From: Prevotella sp. Rep29
Lineage (GTDB): Bacteria > Bacteroidota > Bacteroidia > Bacteroidales > Bacteroidaceae
Reading direction: 5' to 3'
Assembly: GCF_019551475.1 (NCBI RefSeq)
Contig: NZ_CP047159.1
Location: 2,294,001 to 2,358,000 of the forward strand
DNA: 64,000 nt
Below are positions 34,265-44,406 of this stretch, piece by piece. Position numbers and translations under genes: made by a program. The notes beneath the pieces are model-generated. The model saw only the letters and a program-made list of their open reading frames with translations, searched no databases and was not told the DNA's origin. The number at the start of each line of letters is the position of its first letter. The stretch's first letter is position 1.

Positions 34265-37200
34265 ATGAAACGATTTACACCATTAACCAAATCACAGTTA
34301 GGTATATATATCGAGTGTATGAACCATCTCGATGAACCTTACTACAATCTACCTTATTTATATATATTGGATAAGAGCCTTGATGGAATGCGCCTTTGCC
34401 AAGCCGTGGAAACGGCTGTCAAGGCACACCCAACGCTCTTCACCCGTATCATACAGGATGAAGACGGCGAACCAAAACAGACCATAGACATGGAAAATGA
34501 GGAGTGGACGCTTTCCATTGAAAAAGTGGAAGACATCAACCAGGTCAAGAACCAACTCATCCAACCATACGATATCTTGGGTGGAAGGCTGTTTCACATC
34601 CGCCTGTTCCAAGACGCAGAACAGTTCTATTTGTTCATCGACTATCACCATATCATAGTCGATGGCACGTCAATGAGCATCATGCTGCATGACATCGAAA
34701 GGGCTTACCAAGGTGAAGACATCGAGAAGGAAGGAGTCACTTTGGAGGAAATCGCCTTTGAGGAGTTTGAGGAACGCGAGAAACCTATCTTTGAAGAGGC
34801 TAAACAATGGTATGCGAAGAATTTTGATTGTAGTGACACATTCACGCAATTGATGCCCGACCTTGAGAATTCACGCCACCAAGAGGATAGCATGTTGTTG
34901 ACTCTCGCCATCGACCCAAATCGTGTGGCGGCTTTTTGCCAAGAGAATGGCATTTTCAAGAGTACCTTGTTTACATCTGCCTATTCATTCTTGCTTTGCA
35001 AATTCAATAACGAGCAAGAGTCATTATTCACTACTGTTTACAATGGCCGTCGTGACAAGCGGATGAACCATACCGTGGGAATGTTTGTGAAGACATTGCC
35101 CGTTTATGCGAAGTATGATAAAGACACTACGGTAATTGAATTCTTGAGGGCAGGGCAGGAGCAAATGCGCGGTTGCCGACAGTACGATATTTATTCGTTT
35201 GGCGACGTGATGGCTGACTTGAAGTTGCAAAGCAATTCCATGTTTGCCTGGCACGGAATGTTGTTTTCCGATGAGCAATTGATGGGGAAGCCAATGAAGG
35301 CGGAACGCCTTGGCAACAGTACCCTTGATGCCTCGCTTTATCTAAAAGCCTTCGTCTTGGGCGGACATTACCAAGTGAAAGCCGAATATAATGCCAATGA
35401 GTATTCGCAGGAACTCATCAGCCAATTCCTCCAGAGCTATGAGGCTGTCGTTAATGGTTTCTTATCGGCAGGATATTTGAGCGACATTGACATTTCCACG
35501 GATAAACAAGTAGAGTTGTTAGATAGTTTTAATCGTCAAGACGTGGACTATGACGATACGCAGACCATCGTGTCGTTGTTCCGTAGACAAGCAGAGAAAA
35601 CGCCGCAGGCAACGGCAGTGGTGTATAAGGGCAAGAGATTTACATACGCCGATGTCAATGACATGAGTGACCGCATTGCCTGTCGGATAGCATCGATGGG
35701 CTTGGGAACAGAAGATGTGGTGTCAATCCTTATTCCACGTTCAGAGTGGATGGTCATCGCATCATTGGGTGTATTGAAGGCTGGTTGTGGTTATCAGCCT
35801 TTAGACCCCACCTATCCGAAAGAGCGGTTAAACTTCATGATGCAAGATGCCAACGCCAAGTTGCTCATTGCCGATGGGGAATTGCGTCCCATCGTCGATG
35901 AATATCAAGGAGATGTATTACTGATCGAAGATGGAAAGATGAAGATGGAAGGAGATGTCGTACACTGTCATCTTGCATCGGAAATCACTCCTGACAATCT
36001 TTTCATCATGCTATATACATCTGGCTCTACGGGTATTCCCAAGGGTTGTCAGTTGACACACGGCAACCTTGTCGCTTTTTGCCATTGGTATCAACGCTTC
36101 TATGAGTTGAAACCGGGGCATTGTGTGGCGGCTTACGCCAGTTATGGGTTCGATGCTTCGATGATGGATATGTATCCAGCGCTTACAAGTGGGGCTTGTG
36201 TGCATATTATCCCGGAAGAGTTGCGTCTTGACTTGATGGCATTGAATGACTACTTTGAACAAAATAGCATCACCCATTCCTTCATGACAACGCAAGTGGG
36301 GTATCAGTTTGCAACCAGCATAGACAACCATTCGCTGCTCTATCTTTCCACGGGAGGAGAGAAATTAGCACCGATGGCACCGCCCACAGGCTACAAGTTT
36401 TACAATGTTTATGGCCCTACGGAGTGTACCATCTTCACGACGGCTTACCATCTTCGTGAACAGATGAAGGAAATACCCATTGGCAAGCCACTCGAAAACA
36501 TGCGTCTCTATATTGTAGACCAACAAGGACATCGCCTGCCAGTAGGTGCTGCGGGTGAGTTGTGGGTATCGGGACCACAGGTAAGCCGTGGCTATCTGAA
36601 TCGGCCAGATAAGACGGCGGAGGTATATATTGACAATCCCTTTACGGATGAAAGGAAATATCGGCGTGTCTATCGTACGGGCGACATCGTGCGATACTTG
36701 CCAAGCGGTGACATCCAGTTTGTCGGTCGTCGGGATGGGCAGGTGAAGATACGCGGATTCCGCATTGAGCTGAAAGAGGTGGAAGGCATCATCCGCCAAT
36801 TCCCCAACATCAAGGATGCCACGGTGCAGGCCTTTGACGAGGATGGCGGCGGGAAATTCATAGCTGCCTATATCGTCAGTGACCAGCAGATAGACATTGA
36901 ATCCCTCAACCAGTTTATCCTTGACGAGAAGCCTCCTTACATGGTACCCGCCGTGACGATGCAAATCGACGCCATCCCGCTCAACCAAAACCAGAAGGTG
37001 AATAAGCGGGCTTTGCCAAAACCTGAGAAAAAGTCGATGGATATAGAAGCCGTGAATATCCCTATGAATGTTTTGGAAGAGGAACTTCACGGGATGGTTG
37101 CCGCTATCGTGGGCAATGGTGACTTCGGCGTGACCACTCCTTTGGGATATGCGGGGCTTACCTCTATCTCTGCCATTAAATTGGCGGTGCAGGTGAATAA

Positions 37201-40200
37201 GCGTTATCATGTGGCACTCGACTCCAAGTCGTTGGTGAAGAGCGGCTCTCTGCAAACGATAGAAAATGACATCTTGAAAGAACTATTGAGTCAAGGAGGT
37301 GTTCAAGAGTCAAAGAGTTCTGACAATAGTACGACAAATGAGTCTACTGTTCCCCTTTCATACGCCCAAACGGGAGTGTATTTCGATTGTTTGAGAAATC
37401 CCACCTCCACCTTATATAATATACCTTATCTCCTCACGTTTCCGGCAGGGACCAATGCCACGGCATTAAGCAATGCCGTGAAGCAAGTTGTCGAATGTCA
37501 TCCCGAACTGGGTGTCCACTTCTCTACCCAAGGGGAACAAATAGTGCAGACTTTGGAAGATAGTGTTCCCGTGGAAGTCGTGACTACCCAGATGAGTGAT
37601 GGGGAATTGGAAAAATACAAGTCGGAGTTCGTCCGTCCGTTCAATTTACAGAAAGCCCCGCTCTATCGTTTTGAAGTGGTGGAAACACCCACTGCCGTCC
37701 ATCTGCTGATGGATGTGCATCATCTGTTGTTTGATGGTGGGTCGGCTGACTTATTCATTCGTCAACTTTGTTCTGTGGTTGAGGGTAACAGCATAGATAA
37801 AGAAGATTATAGTTATTTCAATTTCGTGGTAGACCAGCAAGCCGCCGCAGATGGCGAAACGTTTGCCGCTTCTCGCCAGTTCTTTGCCGATAGATTGCAA
37901 TCATGTGAGGGTGCAAGTGAAATTCCTGCCGACTTACCAAAGACCGACCAGCAGGGATTCATCGGCGAGGCTGTCTGTCTGGTAGACCATGACAAGGCCA
38001 TAGCTTTCTGTCGCCAGCAGGAGATTACGCCGGCACATCTTTATCTTGCTGCCGTCAGCTATGTTGTATCACGTTACATCAACAGTCGCGACGTTTACCT
38101 CAGCACTGTCAGCAGCGGACGCTCTAACCTGAAGATTGCCGATACGGTGGGTATGTTTGTCAATACCCTTGCCCTCAGTCTGAAGATTGACGATGTGACG
38201 GTGGCCGACTATCTGCATCAAGTCAGCAACACCTTTGACGAGACGCTACGCCACGAGGACTATCCTTTCGCCCGTATTGCTGCCGACTACGGTTTCCATC
38301 CCGCCATTGCCTACGCTTACCAAGTGGGTGTGTTGTCGAAATATACAGTTCATGGGCAACCTGTCGGACAGGAGCTGTTGGAGTTGAATGTGCCGAAGTT
38401 TAAGTTGAATATCAAGATAGAGTCGCGTGGGGTGGTGGTGCAATATGATGATGCCCTCTATTCCGTCCGTTTGGGCAATGCCATAGCCGAGAGCATCGTG
38501 GCTGTTGCCGAGCGCATGATAGCCCAACCACAAGCGAAAGTACGCCAGCTCTCTATCATCAGCGAAAACCAAGAAGAGGAGTTAGGCCATCTGCGTCAGG
38601 TGGCTACGGGTGAGGCTCCATTTAAGTTGTTCCATGAGTGTATCAGCTACTATGCCCATCAGTCACCGGGACAGGAGGCATTGGTTGCTTGCGACGCCAC
38701 ATATAGTTATAAGGAAATGGACGAACTGACGAATCGCATCGCCAATGGCTTGCACAAGCGTGGTGTCAAGACTGGCGACCGTATCGCCCTGTTGCTGCCA
38801 CGTACCAGTCGGCTGATTATCTCGCTCTTCGGCGTGTTGAAAGTTGGTGCCGCCTATATCCCCTGCGACCCTGACTATCCAGAGGATCGCGTGAAACTGA
38901 TTCTTGAGGATAGCGAGGCAAAACTGATTATCACACCTGAATTAGCAGAAGAGTTGTTGCAGACGGATGATGCCTCGCAGCCGCAGACAGATGTCACCCC
39001 TGAAGATCTTGCATACCTTATTTATACCAGTGGCTCCACGGGTCGCCCCAAGGGAGTGATGTTGCGCCATGCGGGTATCTGCAACTACCTCTATGGACAT
39101 CCGGCAAATGTCTTTGCCAATGCCGTGCTGACAGATACCACACGCATCCTCAGCGTCACCACCATCTCGTTTGATGCCGCCCTGCAAGATATCGGTATGG
39201 CCTACTATAATGGTAAGACGCTCATTGTTGCCACAGAGGAACAAGCCAACAACCCACTCGACTTGGCTCAACTCATCAAGACACAGCATATTAACATGGT
39301 GAGTGGTACGCCTTCGCGTTGGCAGACCTGGCTTACCAGCGAGGACTTCTGCGATGCCATCAGCCAAGTGAAGATCTGCCGTGCGGGTGGTGAGAAATTC
39401 TCCGACCAATTGTTGCAACAGATGCACGGCATCACCAAGGCACGTATCTTCAATTGCTATGGTCCCACGGAGATTACCGTGGCGTCGAACAATGCCGAAC
39501 TGACCAATGCCAAGACCGCCACCGTCGGGAAGCCACAGTTGAACGTGAAGGAGTTTATCGTCGATACAGACGGCAACGAACTGCCAGTGGGTGTCGTTGG
39601 CGAGCTTTATATCGGCGGTCGTGGTGTGGCTCGCGGCTATAACAACCTTGACGATATGACCCGCGAGCGTTTCGTGGAATACCACGGCGAGCGCATCTAT
39701 AAGTCGGGCGACTATGCTAAGTGGTTGCCTGATGGAAATGTCATGATTCTCGGACGTACCGACCATCAGATTAAGTTGCGCGGCTTGCGCATCGAACTCG
39801 GCGAGATAGAGAATGTAATGTTAAGGGTGGAAGGCATGAAGAAGGTGGTCATCGTCATTCGCAAACTCAACGACAAAGAACACCTCTGCGCCTACTATAC
39901 CGCAGAACATGAGATAGTTCCCAACGAACTGAAAGCCGAGATTTCCAAGAGTCTGACACAATATATGGTGCCTACGGCCTACCTCCAACTGAAGGAAATG
40001 CCGATGACACCCAACGGTAAGACTGACATCAAGGCACTGCCCGAGCCGCAACTGGCCATTAGTGGCGACTATGAGGCACCCGCCACTGACACAGAGCGGA
40101 CGTTCTGTAATATCTTCGCCACCATCTTACAGATGGATAAGGTGGGAGCCACAGACAATTTCTTTGAGTTGGGAGGGACATCATTGGTCGTTACACGTGT

Positions 40201-41497
40201 CATCATCGAGGCAGACAAGGCAGGGTTGCATGTGGCTTATGGGGACGTGTTCGCCCATCCCACGCCAAGGCAATTGGCAAGCCAGTTTGAATCGGCGGAT
40301 GAAAAGAAATCCCTGGGCGACTCCGAAATAGCTGATTACGACTATTCGGCCATCAATCATCTCTTGCAGCAAAACAATCTGACGATGTTCCGTAAGGGGC
40401 AGCGGCAGCCCATTGGTAATGTCTTGCTGACAGGAGCAACGGGCTATCTCGGCATCCATATTCTTCGTGAACTCATCGATTCCGATGCCTCGAACATCTA
40501 TTGCTTGGTGAGAGGCAAGAACCAAGAGGCGGCGGAGAGCCGTCTACGGACGCTTCTCTACTATTATTTCTCCGACTCCTTCAAGGGTCTCATAGGCACT
40601 CGCCTCCATGTAGTGTTGGGCGATGTGACTGGAAATATTGACGAGAGCCTGCCTATCGACACGGTTTTCAATTGCGCTGCCATCGTCAAGCATTTCTCCG
40701 AGGGTACGGAGATAGAGGACGTGAACATCGGAGGGGCGCAGCGGTGTGTGGACTTCTGCATCAAGAAGGGCGCACGGCTCATCCATGTCTCCACGGCAAG
40801 TACGCGCGGATTGTGGGCTGGAGAGGTGAAGGATGACATCTTTACCGAGCAACGACTCTACATGGGGCAATATCTTGGCAACAAGTATATCTACTCTAAG
40901 TTTATGGCTGAACGCCTTATCCTCGATGCCGTTGCCCAGCATGGGCTACATGCGAAGATCATGCGTGTGGGAAACCTTGCCGCCCGGAGTACCGACGGCG
41001 AGTTCCAGGCCAATTTCTCCACCAACTCCTTCATGGGTCGTATCAAGGTGTATAACATGCTTGGCTGCTGTCCATACGGGATGAGAAACAAGAGCGTGGA
41101 GTTCTCGCCCATCAACGAGGTGGCTCATGCCATCGTGTTATTGGCGACCACGCCGAGGGAATGCACCGTGTTCCATCCTTATAACATCCATGGCCAGTTC
41201 CTTGGCGATGTGTTGATGGGGCTGACGACAGTGGGCGATGGCGTGCGTTTCGTGGAGCAAGACGACTTTGATGCCGCCATGCAACAAGCCAAGGACGACC
41301 CGCAGAAAGCCCGCCAAATGGCAAGCCTGTTGGCTTATCAAGACATGGCACACGGGCAGAAGACCACCGATGTGCGCCGCGACAACGACTATACCACGCA
41401 GGTACTCTATCGCTTGGGCTTCTCCTGGTCGCCCACGTCATGGGATTATGTCGAGCGTATGCTCACCGCCATCGGTGGGTTTGGCTTCTTCGATTGA
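34265..41497 (+). CDS. Two-module nonribosomal peptide synthetase, C-A-T-C-A-T-reductase
   Basis: 2410 residues. Condensation 1 (1-430) has HHIIVDG near 127. Adenylation 1 (440-930) has YTSGSTGIPKG near 582, YGPTE near 714 and RTGDIVRY. Carrier 1 has the Ser of YAGLTSISA near 965. Condensation 2 (1020-1430) has HHLLFDG near 1152. Adenylation 2 (1440-1920) has YTSGSTGRPKG near 1586 and YGPTE near 1732. Carrier 2 is FFELGGTSL near 1968. The terminal reductase (2050-2410) has VLLTGATGYLGIHI (NADPH-binding) and YIYSKFMAE (Tyr-x3-Lys). The starting C domain suggests N-acylation and the reductase suggests release as an aldehyde. By motif alignment the pocket residues read D-A-M-F-L-T-V-I-F (first) and D-A-Q-S-C-A-C-V-A (second); substrates are not assigned. 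Confidence 0.95.
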   Translation: MKRFTPLTKSQLGIYIECMNHLDEPYYNLPYLYILDKSLDGMRLCQAVETAVKAHPTLFTRIIQDEDGEPKQTIDMENEEWTLSIEKVEDINQVKNQLIQPYDILGGRLFHIRLFQDAEQFYLFIDYHHIIVDGTSMSIMLHDIERAYQGEDIEKEGVTLEEIAFEEFEEREKPIFEEAKQWYAKNFDCSDTFTQLMPDLENSRHQEDSMLLTLAIDPNRVAAFCQENGIFKSTLFTSAYSFLLCKFNNEQESLFTTVYNGRRDKRMNHTVGMFVKTLPVYAKYDKDTTVIEFLRAGQEQMRGCRQYDIYSFGDVMADLKLQSNSMFAWHGMLFSDEQLMGKPMKAERLGNSTLDASLYLKAFVLGGHYQVKAEYNANEYSQELISQFLQSYEAVVNGFLSAGYLSDIDISTDKQVELLDSFNRQDVDYDDTQTIVSLFRRQAEKTPQATAVVYKGKRFTYADVNDMSDRIACRIASMGLGTEDVVSILIPRSEWMVIASLGVLKAGCGYQPLDPTYPKERLNFMMQDANAKLLIADGELRPIVDEYQGDVLLIEDGKMKMEGDVVHCHLASEITPDNLFIMLYTSGSTGIPKGCQLTHGNLVAFCHWYQRFYELKPGHCVAAYASYGFDASMMDMYPALTSGACVHIIPEELRLDLMALNDYFEQNSITHSFMTTQVGYQFATSIDNHSLLYLSTGGEKLAPMAPPTGYKFYNVYGPTECTIFTTAYHLREQMKEIPIGKPLENMRLYIVDQQGHRLPVGAAGELWVSGPQVSRGYLNRPDKTAEVYIDNPFTDERKYRRVYRTGDIVRYLPSGDIQFVGRRDGQVKIRGFRIELKEVEGIIRQFPNIKDATVQAFDEDGGGKFIAAYIVSDQQIDIESLNQFILDEKPPYMVPAVTMQIDAIPLNQNQKVNKRALPKPEKKSMDIEAVNIPMNVLEEELHGMVAAIVGNGDFGVTTPLGYAGLTSISAIKLAVQVNKRYHVALDSKSLVKSGSLQTIENDILKELLSQGGVQESKSSDNSTTNESTVPLSYAQTGVYFDCLRNPTSTLYNIPYLLTFPAGTNATALSNAVKQVVECHPELGVHFSTQGEQIVQTLEDSVPVEVVTTQMSDGELEKYKSEFVRPFNLQKAPLYRFEVVETPTAVHLLMDVHHLLFDGGSADLFIRQLCSVVEGNSIDKEDYSYFNFVVDQQAAADGETFAASRQFFADRLQSCEGASEIPADLPKTDQQGFIGEAVCLVDHDKAIAFCRQQEITPAHLYLAAVSYVVSRYINSRDVYLSTVSSGRSNLKIADTVGMFVNTLALSLKIDDVTVADYLHQVSNTFDETLRHEDYPFARIAADYGFHPAIAYAYQVGVLSKYTVHGQPVGQELLELNVPKFKLNIKIESRGVVVQYDDALYSVRLGNAIAESIVAVAERMIAQPQAKVRQLSIISENQEEELGHLRQVATGEAPFKLFHECISYYAHQSPGQEALVACDATYSYKEMDELTNRIANGLHKRGVKTGDRIALLLPRTSRLIISLFGVLKVGAAYIPCDPDYPEDRVKLILEDSEAKLIITPELAEELLQTDDASQPQTDVTPEDLAYLIYTSGSTGRPKGVMLRHAGICNYLYGHPANVFANAVLTDTTRILSVTTISFDAALQDIGMAYYNGKTLIVATEEQANNPLDLAQLIKTQHINMVSGTPSRWQTWLTSEDFCDAISQVKICRAGGEKFSDQLLQQMHGITKARIFNCYGPTEITVASNNAELTNAKTATVGKPQLNVKEFIVDTDGNELPVGVVGELYIGGRGVARGYNNLDDMTRERFVEYHGERIYKSGDYAKWLPDGNVMILGRTDHQIKLRGLRIELGEIENVMLRVEGMKKVVIVIRKLNDKEHLCAYYTAEHEIVPNELKAEISKSLTQYMVPTAYLQLKEMPMTPNGKTDIKALPEPQLAISGDYEAPATDTERTFCNIFATILQMDKVGATDNFFELGGTSLVVTRVIIEADKAGLHVAYGDVFAHPTPRQLASQFESADEKKSLGDSEIADYDYSAINHLLQQNNLTMFRKGQRQPIGNVLLTGATGYLGIHILRELIDSDASNIYCLVRGKNQEAAESRLRTLLYYYFSDSFKGLIGTRLHVVLGDVTGNIDESLPIDTVFNCAAIVKHFSEGTEIEDVNIGGAQRCVDFCIKKGARLIHVSTASTRGLWAGEVKDDIFTEQRLYMGQYLGNKYIYSKFMAERLILDAVAQHGLHAKIMRVGNLAARSTDGEFQANFSTNSFMGRIKVYNMLGCCPYGMRNKSVEFSPINEVAHAIVLLATTPRECTVFHPYNIHGQFLGDVLMGLTTVGDGVRFVEQDDFDAAMQQAKDDPQKARQMASLLAYQDMAHGQKTTDVRRDNDYTTQVLYRLGFSWSPTSWDYVERMLTAIGGFGFFD

Positions 41498-41526
41498 TTT
41501 TAGTAGGGTAATTATTTATGGTGATA

Positions 41527-41625
41527 GTTGATGCCAACTCATCATTTGAGGATAGTCAAAGCCGCTTGGACGAGTTGTCCAAAAGGCTTGGACGACTCGT
41601 CCAAAGCCTTTGGACGGGCATCAAC
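41527..41625. repeat. Palindrome array with 22-bp period inside 9-bp inverted repeats
   Basis: TTGGACGAGTTGTCCAA and TTGGACGACTCGTCCAA are imperfect or near-perfect palindromes starting exactly 22 bp apart, followed one period later by a partial TTTGGACGGG. The array is enclosed by GTTGATGCC (41527-41535) and GGCATCAAC (41617-41625). It fills the space between the NRPS and the MATE gene (41498-41662). Confidence 0.8.
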
Positions 41626-41662
41626 CGATATATTAGTTCTTAAGTTCTCACAAACTTGCGAA

Positions 41663-42976
41663 ATGAAAAATGAAGAGTCATCCCTGTTTTACAGGTTTCT
41701 TTGGGCCTATATCCTCGTTGCCCTCTCGGGTTGTTTAGGGAATGTGGTCGATGGCATCATCGTAGGCAACCTCATCGACAAGGATGGTGTCAGTGCCATT
41801 AATCTCTCCAAACCCATCGTCCAGTTTATCTTTACGCTCCATTTGCTCATCAATGCGGGTGCCGGAATGCTTGTGGGATACGCGTTGGGGAGGAACGATG
41901 TTGGGGAGGCGCGTAGATTTTTTTCCCGCTCGTTGGCACTCAGCGTGGGGTTGGGGCTTGTCATCACGCTCCTTGGTGGCATCGTCTTCCCTGCGGATAT
42001 ATCGCGGTTGCTGTGCAGCGATGACGTGATTCGTCCCTTGGCATTCCAATATATGCAAGTATTGCTCATAGGTTCGCCCGCTTATATCTTGATGTGGGGA
42101 CTCTCTACAATGGTGGGTGTTGATGGCAGCCCGCAGCTTGTCTCCGTTGCGGTTATCGTGGACAATGCCGTCAATCTTTGCCTCGACATCGTTTTCATCC
42201 AACTATTCGGGTGGGGTATCACGGGGTCTTCGGCGGCTACCATCGTGGGTCATCTTGTGGGAATAGCTATCTTGCTGACCCATTGGCGGAGGCATCGTAG
42301 GCTTTTACCCATCATCGAAACGAAGAGCTTGGTGGCATCGTGGCGACGTATCGTCGGACAGGGCGCACCTTTGGCGTTGGCTTCTGTCTGCTTGACGCTG
42401 CTCCTGCTCTCAGCCAATACCATTGTCCTCTCCACGGCGGGCAGCGTGGGAATATTCGTCTTTGCCGTTTGCATGAACCTATTGCAGGTCTACAACCTTT
42501 TCATTTCGGGTACCTGCCAAACGTTACAATCGCTCGGTGCCATCACGATTGGTAAGAACGACAGTGATGGATTCCGTGCCGTGTTGCGCCGTGCCTTCCG
42601 TTTTATCACCGTTTCCATGGTGGTGACGTGTTTGTTGGTGTGGGTCTTCCCCGGTACGATAGCCCGTCTGTTCGGTGCCACGGAGGAGGTGGTGATAGCG
42701 GAGTGCAGTCATGCATTGCGTATCTTTGCCCTGAGTTTCATTCCGTTCTGTTACATCTACGTGCTGATGATAGTGTATAAGCTGTATAAGCAGCATCGAA
42801 TGGCGTTGTTTATCTCGTTGGCTCTGTCGCTTACGGTAATCCCCGTTATGTGGCTGATGGCGCATTACCTGCCCTCTGGCTTGTGGTATAGTTACCTTGT
42901 GGCATACGTGTTGGAGGCGATAGCCATCGTCATTCTTCACAAGGCAACACATGTGGAATTGAAATTAGTTGATTAG
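41663..42976 (+). CDS. MATE-family efflux transporter
   Basis: The ATG at 41663 (MKNEESSLFYRFLWAYILVA) gives 437 residues; an upstream frame from 41528 would translate the palindrome array. About twelve hydrophobic helices are spread over two related halves. WAYILVALSGCLGNVVDGII at the N-terminus and the LINAGAGMLVGYALGRND loop are typical of MatE proteins. These use Na+ or H+ gradients to expel drugs or peptides. Placed between the NRPS and its phosphopantetheinyl transferase, it most likely exports the product or protects the cell from it. Confidence 0.9.
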   Translation: MKNEESSLFYRFLWAYILVALSGCLGNVVDGIIVGNLIDKDGVSAINLSKPIVQFIFTLHLLINAGAGMLVGYALGRNDVGEARRFFSRSLALSVGLGLVITLLGGIVFPADISRLLCSDDVIRPLAFQYMQVLLIGSPAYILMWGLSTMVGVDGSPQLVSVAVIVDNAVNLCLDIVFIQLFGWGITGSSAATIVGHLVGIAILLTHWRRHRRLLPIIETKSLVASWRRIVGQGAPLALASVCLTLLLLSANTIVLSTAGSVGIFVFAVCMNLLQVYNLFISGTCQTLQSLGAITIGKNDSDGFRAVLRRAFRFITVSMVVTCLLVWVFPGTIARLFGATEEVVIAECSHALRIFALSFIPFCYIYVLMIVYKLYKQHRMALFISLALSLTVIPVMWLMAHYLPSGLWYSYLVAYVLEAIAIVILHKATHVELKLVD

Positions 42977-43032
42977 TTATTGAGTTCTCACAAACTCACA
43001 AACTCATAAACTTATAATCTCACAAATTCATT
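42971..43032 (+). repeat. Intergenic repeat with GAGTT/AACTC hairpin, copy 2
   Basis: TTGATTAGTTATTGAGTTCT, then CACAAACTCACAAACTCATAAAC. Same family as 32579-32620 and about 41633-41660 (TTCTTAAGTTCTCACAAACT). It fills the space before the PPTase gene. Confidence 0.55.
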
Positions 43033-43042
43033 ATAAGGAGGG

Positions 43043-43615
43043 ATGGTCTATATTGACGATAATCCACAGGAAATCGACGTGGCAGAGGCTCTTTCTGTCG
43101 TCAGCCAGCAACGGCGCGACCATTCATTGCGCTATCTGAGGGAGCATGATAGGCGGCTATCGCTGTCGGCTTACCTACTCTTGCAGAAGGCCTTGCGACA
43201 AGAATATGGCATCTTCGAGCCGCCCCTCTTCTCTTTTACGCCACAAGGGAAGCCCCTGTTGAGGGATCACCCTGATATTCATTTTAGCCTCAGCCATTGC
43301 TGCCAGGCTGCCGTTTGTGCCGTCGATAGCCGCCCTGTGGGCATTGATATTGAGAGTGTCGATGCGTATGATCCCGCCCTTGTTGCCGTCACCATGAGCG
43401 GAAAGGAGCAAGAAACCATTGCCCAAGCCCCTTTTCCCGCCGTGGCATTCATCCGTTTCTGGACGATGAAGGAAAGCCTGTTGAAGTTTTTGGGAGAGGG
43501 ATTGGTGGCAGGGCGGCTGCCCTCTATCCTTGACACGAGCATCCCCCACCATTTCATTACCCGTGAGAATATGGCATCGGGATATGTCTACACCGTGTGC
43601 GAGAGCGGAATATGA
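43043..43615 (+). CDS. 4'-phosphopantetheinyl transferase (Sfp type)
   Basis: 190 residues, a little short for Sfp-type enzymes. The family motifs are IHFSLSHC near 75-82, PVGIDIESVD near 95 (Mg-binding Asp and Glu) and FWTMKESLLKFLGEG near 140 (W-x-x-KE-x-x-x-K). The enzyme transfers the phosphopantetheine arm of CoA to carrier-domain serines, here most likely the two NRPS carrier domains. A GGAGG at 43036-43040 precedes the start. It is the last gene of the metabolite locus. Confidence 0.93.
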   Translation: MVYIDDNPQEIDVAEALSVVSQQRRDHSLRYLREHDRRLSLSAYLLLQKALRQEYGIFEPPLFSFTPQGKPLLRDHPDIHFSLSHCCQAAVCAVDSRPVGIDIESVDAYDPALVAVTMSGKEQETIAQAPFPAVAFIRFWTMKESLLKFLGEGLVAGRLPSILDTSIPHHFITRENMASGYVYTVCESGI

Positions 43616-43887
43616 GCAAAAAATGAGGGAAAACAAGCTTTTTGGAGTATATTTTCGTGTTATTCCATAAAAAATGGTAATTTTGTATGGGGCAAAATAG
43701 AGCTAAAAAAGTGAAGTCTGGGGGTAATATATCGATGAAGGCAGATGCTGATATGGTTATGAGAAAACTTGCACAAAACCCCTCTTTTTGTGGTTTACAA
43801 AAGTTAAATACATTAAATCTTCATTCTTTTTGTCCTTCACAGAATCCACGTCGACACTTTTCTACCGTTTAACACACAAGTCGTTGA

Positions 43888-44334
43888 TATAAAACGACTT
43901 ACAAATACGAAGGTTGCACAGGTCTGACATCCGTTACCATCGGTAACTCCGTGACGAGCATAGCAAGTCATGCGTTCTCAGGTTGCAGCGGTCTGACAGA
44001 TATTTATTGCCACATTAAAAACCCGTTGATAATAGAATCGAGTCAATTTTATAATGTTCCTAAAAACACCTGCACGCTTCATGTGCCTGTCGGAAGCAAG
44101 AACCGATACAAAAGCGAGTACATATACTTAAGTTACTATAATAAATTTTCGAATTTTTGGCGAGAGTTCCTGAATATCGTTGAGTTTGATGCTACGGGCA
44201 TCGTTTCAATTGATAATTCACCATCAACGACAGGCAATGATGTTTGGTTTACGCTCAACGGCATTCGGCTCAACGGCAAACCGACAAAAGCTGGTATCTA
44301 CATTGTTAATGGAAAGAAGGTAATCATTAAATGA
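43888..44334 (+). pseudogene. Remnant of a BspA-like leucine-rich-repeat surface protein gene
   Basis: The frame opens after a TGA at 43885 and reads EGCTGLTSVTIGNSVTSIAS, then HAFSGCSGLTDIYCH, two BspA-type repeats, followed by HVPVGSKNRYKS and the C-terminal tail WFTLNGIRLNGKPTKAGIYI, NGKKVIIK. The same tail pattern ends the large LRR protein at 62116-64000. No signal peptide, start codon or earlier repeats are present, so the 5' part was lost. The 43616-43887 space has a TAATTTTG box at about 43678 and no supported gene. Confidence 0.75.
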
Positions 44335-44406
44335 TATTAGATATTAAAAACTTTTATTCTAAAGTGAGTTCAATAATATTATTGTTAAATTAATCCCCAA
44401 ACGTTT

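Noticed and set aside
43687..43872. 61-codon ORF after the PPTase gene
   Set aside because: No domain and no protein-like pattern; it runs into the decayed LRR region.
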